The notes beneath the pieces are model-generated. The model had not been told where the DNA came from, made no database searches, and worked only from the letters and a program-made list of their open reading frames with translations. A stretch of 64,000 nucleotides of DNA from Lineus longissimus (Eukaryota > Nemertea > Pilidiophora > Heteronemertea > Lineidae), in NCBI RefSeq assembly GCF_910592395.1, contig NC_088323.1, forward strand, positions 2,792,001-2,856,000, in the 5' to 3' direction. A program made the position numbers and the translations under genes. This document shows positions 51,001 through 55,208 of this stretch, one piece after another (position 1 is the first letter of the stretch; each line of letters starts with the position of its first letter).

Positions 51001-52260
51001 ATGACAATGTCAATCGGAGACTTCATTATTTGCACCGAAATTACATTTGTGAAAGGAATGTGTATTCAAAAGTCAGTATAACTGAATCATGACAAAATAT
51101 CAGCTTAATGCATTAGGCCTTCCGGCAACCTGTTTAAAAGAATTCGAGCCAGTGCTTATACGAATGCAAACTGTGTACATTGCAATGCAACAGGTATGAC
51201 AATGGCAGGCCCGTAAAGAGCACGAACGTTTGCGGTATAGCATTCCACGAAGTTACTATTTATAGCTCACAAGGTCATTTGCATAAAATATTGATGACGT
51301 TTTAGTCACGTGACAGTCGGACATCGACACTTATTTCTACGCATTTGAGCTTATTTCAAAGTCAATTATCTTTGACCCTGCATTGTTTTTAGCATGAATG
51401 ATACCATAGAGTCAGAGAGAGAAATATTCAGAACAATTATGTAGTATTTCCAACACTCGGACATGTGCCAGATTGAATCTAACTGCCCCAGTTAGAAAGC
51501 CTGAATCCATTACGAAACCGCATGTTTGTCCGACATTGCCTGTAATTCAGCGATGGGGAAATAGAGGGCAGCAGCTGCAGTGACGTCATTTTCGCGGAAT
51601 GCTATTCCCTTGCTCGGTGATAAATGTTCCATCTGACAGTCAAAGCCAATTCGTGCACGTGTTTGTTGAAATTTATACATTACCAAATGTAGTATATATA
51701 GCATCATTTGATCTCGTATCTCTATTTTTCAGCATGGTTATGTGGGCCCGAACCGAAAGAAAAGACAGTGAATCTGCGTTCATTCATATCCGATGCAGGC
51801 TTATTGAATACCCTGCCATGCGTTATCAACGCCTCTCAGACGATTACGATAAAGGAGTGTTCAGGTACGTCATAAGAGATTCACTTTTTTTGGGCTCCCG
51901 ATATCGTTTTGGCTCACTCCTAGCCTACGAGACGTAACCATGTAAAATGCTCAAGTTAGTCCACCCTTTTATTTCGAATCGTTATGTGAATATTATTAAA
52001 ACTAATCTTATACTTCTTGCTTTTTGCTTTCTTTAGGAGCTTGCCAGACCCAGAAATCTGCTACACCAATATCGTGGTCATCAGCCGTTGGTGCATTTGA
52101 ATCATATACGGGTGTCGTGCGGGCATGTAAATGTTGCCGACCTCAACACGCAGTCAAGAAAGTGGCCTTCCCTCTTGATTGTGTAAACAAAGCGACACAT
52201 TTAATACACGTGACGGAAATAACAGGCTGCAGCTGTCAAGAGTGTGGCGGGATTCCATAA
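1..52260 (+). CDS. Giant SCO-spondin-like / mucin-like secreted glycoprotein gene, 5'-truncated (65 exons chained)
   Basis: One gene spans most of the window and continues off the left edge. I chained 65 exons whose intron phases all match, giving about 19,585 coding nt (about 6,530 residues) and a TAA at 52258-52260. Module order: discoidin-like + Thr/Ser/Pro tract (array 1, five units), short Thr exons, discoidin-like + two LDLa + huge Thr/Ser/Pro exon (array 2, three units), then TSP1, TIL and VWC-like modules and a terminal CTCK. TSP1, TIL, LDLa, F5/8C, VWC and CTCK together are characteristic of SCO-spondin; long PTS tracts are characteristic of gel-forming mucins. CTCK domains in mucins, VWF and SCO-spondin mediate disulfide-linked dimers, so a polymeric extracellular gel or fibre is inferred. 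The N-terminal part (signal peptide, any VWD domains) is outside the window. The join across the arrays is inferred from phase and spacing, not from transcripts, and assembly collapse or expansion in the repeats is possible. Confidence 0.8.
501..525. repeat. Perfect 10-bp inverted repeat (hairpin) inside the insertion
   Basis: Arms 501-510 (aacgtctggc) and 516-525 (gccagacgtt) are perfect reverse complements around a 5-nt loop. It lies just left of the first copy of the 135-bp repeat. It could be a terminal structure of a mobile element; no function is demonstrable. Confidence 0.7.
533..667. repeat. 135-bp direct repeat, copy 1
   Basis: Near-identical to 2003-2137, about 1.47 kb away within the same insertion; both run from acgatttcactacgatg to gacaggcgtgca with scattered substitutions and no indels. 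Family unknown. Confidence 0.8.
2003..2137. repeat. 135-bp direct repeat, copy 2
   Basis: Second copy of the 533-667 repeat. Sequence beyond the repeat differs between the two copies, so this is a dispersed repeat or an internal duplication rather than a duplication of the whole region. Confidence 0.8.
2287..2348. repeat. 62-bp direct repeat, copy 1
   Basis: Matches 2641-2702 with two substitutions and no indels. The second copy is followed by an inverted partial copy that forms a hairpin. Confidence 0.8.
2641..2726. repeat. 62-bp direct repeat copy 2 with 26-bp inverted arms
   Basis: Positions 2641-2702 repeat 2287-2348. Within this block, 2663-2688 and 2701-2726 are reverse complements over 26 bp with one mismatch and a 12-nt loop. 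It sits about 65 bp from the right end of the insertion, where a terminal inverted structure of a mobile element could be expected. Confidence 0.75.
3582..5695 (+). CDS. Array 1 copy 1: discoidin-like domain + Thr/Ser/Pro mucin exon
   Basis: Exons 3582-3838, 4156-4324 and 5057-5695. The first two (257 and 169 nt) encode one beta-rich domain of about 140 residues with one Cys near each end (PSPCTEING and VFACYQN). Its exon split and phase pattern (1-0-1) match the array-2 discoidin-like domain, so I call it a divergent galactose-binding/discoidin-like fold. The start of the second exon is set by phase: the AG at 4154-4155 follows a CTAAC branch-like motif and is the only nearby site that continues phase 0. 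The third exon (639 nt) encodes about 212 residues, almost all Thr, Ser and Pro (TTSTTPSPTTSTST type), an O-glycosylation tract. A SINE-like element lies in the second intron. Confidence 0.75.
4862..4937 (-). mobile_element. tRNA-derived SINE head (array 1 copy 1)
   Basis: On the minus strand this stretch resembles a tRNA: a box A-like GCGTAGTGGTTAGAGC, an anticodon-arm-like GGGCTCATAATC (CAT in the loop) and a box B-like GGTGCGATTCTC. The stems contain mismatches, so it is not a functional tRNA. The flank at 4740-4861 contains a cttgccttgctcgagggcac motif, familiar from marine SINE bodies. The element lies inside an intron, antisense to the gene. Confidence 0.65.
6604..8721 (+). CDS. Array 1 copy 2: discoidin-like domain + Thr/Ser/Pro mucin exon
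   Basis: Exons 6604-6860, 7178-7346 and 8080-8721 (257, 169 and 642 nt), same phases and splice sites as copy 1. The domain differs from copy 1 by isolated substitutions such as Ser for Phe in the NPSS(F/S)PND segment. The mucin exon differs by small in-frame repeat indels, so the reading frame is preserved. Confidence 0.75.
7885..7960 (-). mobile_element. tRNA-derived SINE head (array 1 copy 2)
   Basis: Same element at the same unit position as 4862-4937 (offset 3023). Its presence at one site in copies 1-4 shows it was inserted before the unit was duplicated. Confidence 0.65.
9629..11540 (+). CDS. Array 1 copy 3: discoidin-like domain + shortened mucin exon
   Basis: Exons 9629-9885, 10203-10371 and 11106-11540 (257, 169 and 435 nt). 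The domain exons keep length and phase. The Thr/Ser/Pro exon is about 200 nt shorter than in copies 1 and 2, still a multiple of three, and ends at the same C|GTATGT donor. Confidence 0.75.
10911..10986 (-). mobile_element. tRNA-derived SINE head (array 1 copy 3)
   Basis: Orthologous to the elements in copies 1 and 2. It shares with copy 4 the change to a TATTCCATCC tail in place of TGATCCTTCC, supporting a copy 3/4 sister relationship. Confidence 0.6.
12446..14345 (+). CDS. Array 1 copy 4: discoidin-like domain + shortened mucin exon
   Basis: Exons 12446-12702, 13020-13188 and 13923-14345 (257, 169 and 423 nt). Almost identical to copy 3; the mucin exon lacks a further 12 nt and a 4-nt intronic deletion is seen near 12343. 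Copies 3 and 4 are the youngest pair in the array. Confidence 0.75.
13728..13803 (-). mobile_element. tRNA-derived SINE head (array 1 copy 4)
   Basis: Fourth orthologous copy of the intronic SINE-like element. Copy 5 has no counterpart, because its intron after the second domain exon is unrelated. Confidence 0.6.
15255..16088 (+). CDS. Array 1 copy 5: discoidin-like domain, terminal divergent copy
   Basis: Exons 15255-15511 and 15920-16088 (257 and 169 nt), same phases as copies 1-4. The second exon carries several replacements (for example FTKDILQPE for FIKGQGQPE and CYEIG for CYQN), and both flanking introns differ. In the place of the mucin exon there is only a 33-nt exon at 17111. This boundary copy looks older than copies 1-4 and may be the ancestral unit. 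Confidence 0.75.
17111..17143 (+). CDS. 33-nt Thr/Ser exon
   Basis: Begins after TTGCAATTCAG, the same acceptor context as the mucin exons of copies 1-4, and ends before GTAAGA. It encodes GTTSTSTMSTS in phase 1-1. It is the counterpart of the array-1 mucin exon with the repeats missing. Confidence 0.7.
17431..17610 (+). CDS. 180-nt Thr/Ser/Pro mucin exon
   Basis: Acceptor CTACTACAG at 17430, donor GTAATG at 17611. It encodes about 60 Thr/Ser/Pro residues with one Lys. Its 3' end and following intron are homologous to the ends of the two giant mucin exons, so it is the short counterpart that opens array 2. Confidence 0.75.
18088..19553 (+). CDS. Array 2 unit A: mini-exon and discoidin-like (F5/8C-type) domain
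   Basis: A 24-nt exon (18088-18111, TISTTTT) is followed by domain exons 18403-18728 and 19388-19553. The domain is about 164 residues, begins ECSDEIMVDYKEAAIEVT and ends VIKACYEKG. It shows discoidin-like landmarks: an early VTASSW, a WTPTQQDW segment, REIDLSISDDGTTYKSW and a late Cys. The Cys pair near the two ends would suit the disulfide that closes F5/8C domains. Phases are 1 at entry, 0 at the internal intron and 1 at exit, so the domain can be duplicated without shifting frame. Confidence 0.7.
19892..21083 (+). CDS. Array 2 unit A: short Thr exon and two LDLa-type modules
   Basis: Exons 19892-19929, 20349-20463 and 20940-21083. The first encodes ENVTTPTTPTTIT. The second is a good LDL-receptor class A repeat: six Cys, with CDNKTDC and GIDEIEC supplying the acidic calcium ligands. 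The third also has an LDLa-like C-terminal part (QICDGECEC, CQDEVNC) but a longer N-terminal loop and extra Cys, so it is a degenerate LDLa. LDLa clusters adjoin an F5/8C domain in vertebrate SCO-spondin. Confidence 0.75.
21471..25001 (+). CDS. Giant mucin exon 1 (3,531 nt, Thr/Ser/Pro)
   Basis: One uninterrupted exon between ATTGTTTCAG and GTAATG. In the frame set by flanking phase (A|CA ACA ACG TCA) it encodes about 1,177 residues that are almost only Thr, Ser and Pro, with Thr roughly 60-65 percent. Repeats of about 27 residues are built from TTTTTTPP, TTTTTSS and TTSPTTSP blocks. This is a PTS domain for dense O-glycosylation. The same DNA is open in other frames (a 1,183-codon Asn/Asp/Tyr/Ile frame, for example); these are artefacts of codon periodicity and do not splice in phase. 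Confidence 0.85.
25484..26953 (+). CDS. Array 2 unit B: mini-exon and discoidin-like domain
   Basis: Exons 25484-25507, 25799-26124 and 26788-26953, with the same lengths and phases as unit A. The protein differs at a few sites, such as ECSDEILVDY for ECSDEIMVDY, KDSIGY for KNSIGY and MNDSVF for MNASVF. An ATG-initiated open frame inside the first exon is not a separate gene. Confidence 0.7.
27298..28489 (+). CDS. Array 2 unit B: short Thr exon and two LDLa-type modules
   Basis: Exons 27298-27335, 27755-27869 and 28346-28489 match unit A in length and phase. The LDLa sequence CDNKTDC and GIDEIEC is unchanged; the second module has His for Pro-type changes near its start (acatgg for acctgg). 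Function as in unit A. Confidence 0.75.
28877..33169 (+). CDS. Giant mucin exon 2 (4,293 nt, Thr/Ser/Pro)
   Basis: The largest exon: about 1,431 codons between TTTCAG at 28876 and GTAATG at 33170. The phase-selected frame encodes Thr, Ser and Pro with rare Ile, Met, Asn, Lys and Gln. It contains long internal duplications at 555-bp and 597-bp offsets, and the repeat variants TPTTTTSISSTTSP and TPMTTTSISSTTSP are specific to this exon. It is antisense-open for 1,459 codons (Val/Asp/Gly), which is a shadow. Inferred role: extended O-glycosylated stalk. Confidence 0.85.
29101..29660 (+). repeat. 555-bp internal duplication in giant mucin exon 2
   Basis: The rare Lys-encoding variant ccaaagacaac occurs at 29101 and again at 29656, exactly 555 bp (185 codons) apart, with matching flanking variants. 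The span given runs between these markers; the duplicated sequence extends to both sides. Confidence 0.7.
30100..31300 (+). repeat. 597-bp internal tandem duplication in giant mucin exon 2
   Basis: Marker variants recur exactly 597 bp (199 codons) apart: the aacggcaac variant near 30180 and 30777, and the aacttcaac variant near 30502 and 31099. All minor variants between them are in the same order. An in-frame, recent unequal crossover explains this. Confidence 0.75.
33652..35121 (+). CDS. Array 2 unit C: mini-exon and discoidin-like domain
   Basis: Exons 33652-33675, 33967-34292 and 34956-35121; lengths and phases as in units A and B. Small differences include DESAF for DGSAF and GAYIR-region gca for gct silent or conservative changes. 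Closest to unit B. Confidence 0.7.
35466..36657 (+). CDS. Array 2 unit C: short Thr exon and two LDLa-type modules
   Basis: Exons 35466-35503, 35923-36037 and 36514-36657. The coding sequence is essentially that of unit B. After this unit the gene passes to the C-terminal Cys-rich region instead of a giant mucin exon. Confidence 0.75.
37054..37080 (+). CDS. 27-nt Thr/Ser exon replacing a giant mucin exon
   Basis: It follows CTATTGTTTCAG, the same acceptor context as the two giant mucin exons, but reaches a GTAAGT donor after only 27 nt (TTSTSTPT). It occupies the homologous position of the 3.5- and 4.3-kb exons and marks the end of array 2. Confidence 0.7.
37680..38213 (+). CDS. VWC-like linker and TSP1 repeat 1
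   Basis: Exons 37680-37764 and 38038-38213. The first begins TTPKKVCIFEGREY and ends in a split Cys codon (TG|T). The second completes CICQHGIVECTNSSC, a VWC-like half-module, then gives a TSP1 repeat starting LWGEWLECSKTCGNGT and ending CNKAPCEG. The WGEWLEC motif is a candidate for C-mannosylation and the CSKTCGNGT segment carries the O-fucose-type consensus region of TSP1 repeats. Confidence 0.85.
38691..38846 (+). CDS. TSP1 repeat 2
   Basis: Exon between AGTAG and AAA|GTGAGA, phase 1-1. It reads ECDVSSWTEWTICDCSKN and continues with KTRTRTVQKIGED, a divergent TSP1 repeat with the WTEW motif. The usual CSxTCG is replaced by CDCSKN. Confidence 0.75.
39040..40309 (+). CDS. TIL domain 1 followed by Gly/Thr/Ser/Pro minisatellite segment
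   Basis: A single 1,270-nt exon. Codons after the splice encode a trypsin-inhibitor-like domain of about 60 residues, from CEEPMVVSNCSSKCPYKC to EEECKC, with ten Cys. Then follow about 325 residues of a 20-residue repeat (GGGGTTSGPK + GGGGTTSAPG) and a tail NTWIVYDCKN ending in a split Cys codon. The donor GTTCGT is weak, but phase fits the next exon (TG|T ACT TGC). Open frames reading QHQEEVVAQHLALKE or DVVPPPPLGP are shadows of the repeat. Confidence 0.85.
39290..40250 (+). repeat. 60-bp coding minisatellite
   Basis: About 16 copies of a 60-bp unit (two 30-bp halves ending TTSGPK and TTSAPG). Some halves vary as STPG, SSPG or SAPR, and twice an extra GGTTSGPKA half-unit is inserted in the same order, showing higher-order duplication. 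All length changes are in frame. Confidence 0.9.
40950..40999 (+). CDS. VWC-like half-module
   Basis: A 50-nt exon in phase 2-1. It completes the split Cys from 40309 and encodes TCDPKAGMKCKDMNCT. The same short exon type recurs at 42286, 44816, 46363 and 49093. Confidence 0.75.
41321..41907 (+). CDS. TSP1 repeat 3 and linker with VWC-like start
   Basis: Exons 41321-41399 and 41650-41907. The first encodes WETWTPWSSCSATCGLS and ends within Arg; the second continues ECTLGKNNPKKCEGLDTE and CTAQACPC, completing the TSP1 repeat. A linker of about 50 residues without Cys follows, ending in MNCRN and a split Cys codon before GTAAGT. Confidence 0.85.
41515..41575 (-). mobile_element. Possible tRNA-derived SINE fragment
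   Basis: On the minus strand a box A-like TGGCACAACGGTTGAGCG is followed by TCGGCCTTGTGATCGGGAGG, resembling the left half and anticodon arm of a tRNA; box B is poor. It lies in an intron next to TAA/ATG-rich microsatellite sequence. Confidence 0.35.
42286..42332 (+). CDS. VWC-like half-module
   Basis: A 47-nt exon, phase 2-1, encoding TCMHQKLYCQQKDCS after completing the split Cys. Acceptor TTTCAG, donor GTATGT. Confidence 0.7.
42704..42856 (+). CDS. TSP1 repeat 4
   Basis: Phase 1-1 exon of 153 nt: ECTWNTWVNWSPCNRTCGGG to CNTEKCP. It has the WxxWxxW motif and CNRTCGGG typical of TSP1. The donor is GTAAGT at 42857. Confidence 0.9.
43373..43537 (+). CDS. TSP1 repeat 5
   Basis: Phase 1-1 exon of 165 nt: LWGTWSPWSNCSKDCGSA, RTRSREC, then CNKPDCP. 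A canonical TSP1 repeat with a complete WxxWxxC and six Cys. Confidence 0.9.
43805..44411 (+). CDS. TIL domain 2 and VWC-like start
   Basis: Exons 43805-43948 and 44300-44411. The first gives NCTEPNMIWSNCSDDC to CIPGCRCKPG; the second gives GFVKNDNDTCTEECPC and VNGTKIERNKEVEF. The CxPGCRCKPG core and spacing are those of TIL domains. The segment ends with another split Cys codon (AAG TG|). Confidence 0.85.
44101..44168 (+). repeat. 34-bp tandem duplication, intronic
   Basis: Positions 44101-44134 are repeated at 44135-44168 with one substitution. It lies in the intron of TIL domain 2. Confidence 0.85.
44816..44865 (+). CDS. VWC-like half-module
   Basis: A 50-nt exon, phase 2-1, encoding KCDKNGNYTCRDTPCL after completing the split Cys. 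Confidence 0.75.
45426..45938 (+). CDS. TSP1 repeat 6 and VWC-like start
   Basis: Exons 45426-45504 and 45792-45938. DECTYDPWRDWGPCSATCG is followed by DPINIRGNC and YRPCQDRKC; the TSP1 repeat is split by an intron at the same place as repeat 3. Then VCKEGDKTYQVNEKF begins the VWC-like linker, ending in a split Cys codon. Confidence 0.85.
46363..46415 (+). CDS. VWC-like half-module
   Basis: A 53-nt exon, phase 2-1, encoding LCDVYLKISCEPDKSKV. It has fewer Cys than its counterparts. Confidence 0.65.
46762..46926 (+). CDS. TSP1 repeat 7
   Basis: Phase 1-1 exon of 165 nt: FMKPWEKWSQCSASCGKGK, RSRSCQPPEC, then CSNGDCP. Canonical TSP1. Confidence 0.9.
47363..47713 (+). CDS. TSP1 repeats 8 and 9 in one exon
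   Basis: A 351-nt phase 1-1 exon. Repeat 8: CEWEFDEWSGCSTTCGNG, then a Cys-rich stretch CTCLTASLCKNCVC. Repeat 9: DCEVSSWASWSDCSYKANC, then TRKRAVTKPKVGDG to CPKNCS. The only exon with two TSP1 repeats, suggesting loss of an intron or fusion. Confidence 0.85.
48098..48725 (+). CDS. TIL domain 3 and VWC-like start
   Basis: Exons 48098-48228 and 48583-48725. ECVPPRKKMMCTNPCDKTC to CVEDCRCPVGM, then YENENGTCVMKDDCGC completes the TIL domain. A linker and KKNKCNN with a split Cys codon follow. The intron within TIL is phase 0, unlike TIL domain 2. Confidence 0.85.
48258..48320 (+). mobile_element. Possible tRNA-derived SINE head
   Basis: A box A-like GGTAGCGCAGTAGAAAC and a box B-like GGTTCACTCCCGG are spaced as in a tRNA gene, in the intron of TIL domain 3. 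A non-tRNA tail seems to follow to about 48430. The stems are imperfect. Confidence 0.4.
49093..49139 (+). CDS. VWC-like half-module
   Basis: A 47-nt exon, phase 2-1, encoding TCKGYQWTCTTDTCD after completing the split Cys. Confidence 0.75.
49441..49605 (+). CDS. TSP1 repeat 10
   Basis: Phase 1-1 exon of 165 nt: DCEWGDWEKVGLCSENCGKG to CKEADCR. WGDWEKVGLC keeps the TSP1 start; the last TSP1 before the C-terminal modules. Confidence 0.85.
49944..50933 (+). CDS. TIL domain 4 and C-terminal VWC domain
   Basis: Exons 49944-50191, 50573-50677 and 50873-50933. The first gives CEENEKWSEIDLCEETC, CVNKCKCKREDGFYRQ and CKQCIVNGTVYEV; the second HNQYLPKKTGHPCKRYRC to DKVC; the third ends TTCCYECKP, the CCxxC ending typical of VWC domains. 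The donor after TGT at 50191 (GTATTG) is weak but is the one that keeps phase with the next exon; the open frame otherwise runs on into intron. Confidence 0.7.
51733..52260 (+). CDS. C-terminal cystine-knot (CTCK) domain and stop
   Basis: Exons 51733-51864 and 52037-52260. WLCGPEPKEKTVNL, LPCVINASQTITIKECS, GACQTQKSATP, VRACKCCRPQHAV and GCSCQECGGIP show the cystine-knot pattern (KECSGAC, CKCC, CSCQEC). It ends at TAA 52258-52260. CTCK domains at the C-terminus of VWF, mucins and SCO-spondin form intermolecular disulfides, so dimerisation is inferred. Confidence 0.9.
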
Positions 52261-52527
52261 CCAACCTCGCGGACATACCAACTGAAAAAATGGTGCGTAT
52301 GGCTTTTTCAATTGATCATCATTTCTGTTATATCTTGTATATTAGGAATGTATTACGGGCGAGTTGGTGTTAGCCAATCGTTGTGTACATGTAGTTTTTA
52401 AGTCCTACTCCATTTTAAAAGAAATTAAAAAATATAAACTAGAAACTTGAGATTCATTTTTCAGTTTTGTAAAAACGTAATGAAATTTCAACAATCCCAT
52501 TGATTGTCTTAAATGCTATAAAAACAA

Positions 52528-52533
52528 AATAAA
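52528..52533 (+). terminator. Candidate polyadenylation signal of the SCO-spondin-like gene
   Basis: AATAAA 268 nt after the stop codon is the first canonical signal seen in the 3' flank. Cleavage site not identified. Confidence 0.4.
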
Positions 52534-54607
52534 TGGCAAGCCTCAGCGAGTTTGCGTGCAAAGTAACTGCATCACGACAATTCTATGTACATGTACATGT
52601 ATCTGCGCCAAAAGAAAATACAAGAAACACACACGAAGTATGCATTTAAAGTTGATCCGAACAGTGATTTTTGATAATATTCTCGAATAATGTTCTCCAT
52701 GAAAACGAAATAAAGAGGCAATAGAATTTATGTATGACACTAAAAATTATCCGTTACGGTTTTTCACCCAACTACATTCTTCTAAAAAATGGATGCTGGA
52801 CCACTTTCCTGCCGAGCGGATCTCCTTCTTTTAATATCAAGTATGGACTAACTATTCTTGCTAACAGTAAGAAGCAACTGAAATTGTCCTCTAGCACTTG
52901 GCTGGTGAAACTTCGTCTGGCCAACTACTTTGACTCATACTTTTAGTCTCTCTTACATCCTATATTCTCTCCTTCCAGGAAAAACGACCGACCAAACACG
53001 ATTCCACGGACAACGCGAACGACACAGTAGTAAACCAAATAGATTAGATCCCAACTTTTCTATTCGGAAGAAATATTGCAAGAAGCATGTTTCTTCAAAT
53101 TAAAAACAAGTCCATGTTTAATTAAACGCAAGTGTTATTGCTATAACATTATGACAATGTTTTATTGGAAGCAACTGTAAGGCGTTAAGCACCTGAAAAA
53201 AAACCCTGACATTACTCAACAATATAACTGTTGACCATTGTATCCGGCCTTGCATGTTATAAAATATAGTGCCGGTTTATACATAATATCACCAATTAAT
53301 TCACATTGAAACCTGACACAAGGCAAGTGTTTATTCCAAGTTTAATAACCTAACAAGGTTCGTGTTGCGTTGTTAATTTGAATTTGTCAGGCGAATAAAG
53401 TTTAGTCCAACTGCATCAATACCATCGATAAAGAAATATTTCGCCTTACAGTTTGCAACACAACTCGCCGTATCATACATGCACGTTCATTGACACTGAC
53501 AATTGCATTGAACGACTTGAATCCTGATGTACAATGGCTTGTAACAGACCGTCACAACCTTTCAGAAAAAGCGAATTAAAAGACTTCCGAAAACGAGGCC
53601 AAAGAAATTTGCAATTGCAAAAAAGGGCCGCTTACAACGAATGAACGGGGGTTTAAAAATGCAAACATAAGTTGAATTATTAAAAACTGTGAGTTGCTGC
53701 AGGTTTTTAAAATACGGCATACTGCCCAAGCGGTAGTGCCACTAAACCATCTACACGTATTGTTTATCCACGTGCCATGTGCATTTAACAGACTCATTAG
53801 ACGAACAATTTCCAAACTGATTAGTTAATTTTTAGAACCGGTGGCCAGGAGGTCTTTCATCTAAATTCAGGTACGACATCATAATGCATGTAGCACAGAA
53901 AGGATACAGAGAGTAAGATTCCAATACAACATAGTTGCTTGACTATACACAAGCACGCTTTTAGAAAGTTATTAGTAGTCAATGAGGCGGATCTGGAATG
54001 GCGTATGATGAACCTATTTATTAAAGTAAAGGTTTACCCATTTTGTTAAGTGTGCAAGATCAGAATTTGTCCAAAATTAATCTGAAATGAAAATTATGTA
54101 ATGTCGAAAGCATTTTGAAAGTTTCTGTTTGATTTTCCATGTCACAGTGGCCCTAAAACAGACTGGCCGTCTTCTTTTTGTGTTGTCACATGATTCAGTC
54201 AGTTTTCAACAAAATCTTAAAAGCATTCAAAATGCCTTGGATCCGTCTCAGAAGCATATTATATTCACTCTGTTCATTCTTATTTCCATGTCCAATACGT
54301 CTATTAAACTCAAGTAAGCAGCACACGTCGTCTTGTTCATTCTGTCACTATCACCTTCTCTCTCTCTAGCTTTCGTATGCGTTGTAGTTAGCTGTGGTCC
54401 CATACAGCCATCGACAGACAGAATTATTCGCAATGAGACAGTGCGTGCAATAGGGTTATGATATCGTGTCTCGGCCCACAAGGCATCCTGCACGAGCCAT
54501 CTGACGTTGGAGTACCGGGTGTTAGTCCTATAGTGCATGGCCTCATCGGATTTAACTGAACGGGGCAAAAATTGGTCAGGAGGAAAAACAGAATCTAGAA
54601 AAATAAG
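52534..54607. other. Intergenic region between converging genes
   Basis: AT-rich sequence with no supported gene. Open frames here are short and show no domain signature. Confidence 0.5.
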
Positions 54608-54613
54608 TTTATT
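54608..54613 (-). terminator. Candidate polyadenylation signal of the GPCR gene
   Basis: AATAAA on the minus strand, about 600 nt downstream of the receptor stop codon. Other AT-rich hexamers are nearby, so the assignment is tentative. Confidence 0.35.
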
Positions 54614-55208
54614 TATTTTCAATATTGATTTAATTATAATTATCATTTTACTCAATCAACAAATTCTTGCGACAGTACCAACGATAATTGTAATGAAGGA
54701 AACTTAACTCATACAATGTGCTATATACAGAAAGAGAAACAACTCGCTCTCACAACCAGCTCTTTACGAACTAGCGAGTTCAAGATAACGCCTCGCTATA
54801 CCGTTACCCTTACAGAAAGTATCTTACAAGAAAACAGTGGGCCAAGTAATAATCTATCCATGATAAGGAGTATCCATCCCCGCACAATTGGCGAGTTCTT
54901 ATATCCGTAATTTTTTTTCCGGACGAAACATCAATCAGTGTTGTTTTGAACTACATGTATCATTCACAGGTGGGTGAGCAAGACTTGATTTCTTTTTCCT
55001 TTCTACTCGATGCCTGAAACGGGGGTAGCCCTGCAAAGCGATACGATTTCTAAGTCGGTCGTAGAAATGTAAAGCAAAACGACACAACAACACAATATCG
55101 ATTCAGACAGAGTCCTAGCTTTTCATTGTTACACACCACGTGCACGGGTATGTGAGGATAGTCAGCGATATTTGCCAGGTCGTCCCCGAGCAAGCAATCC
55201 TGGCAGGG

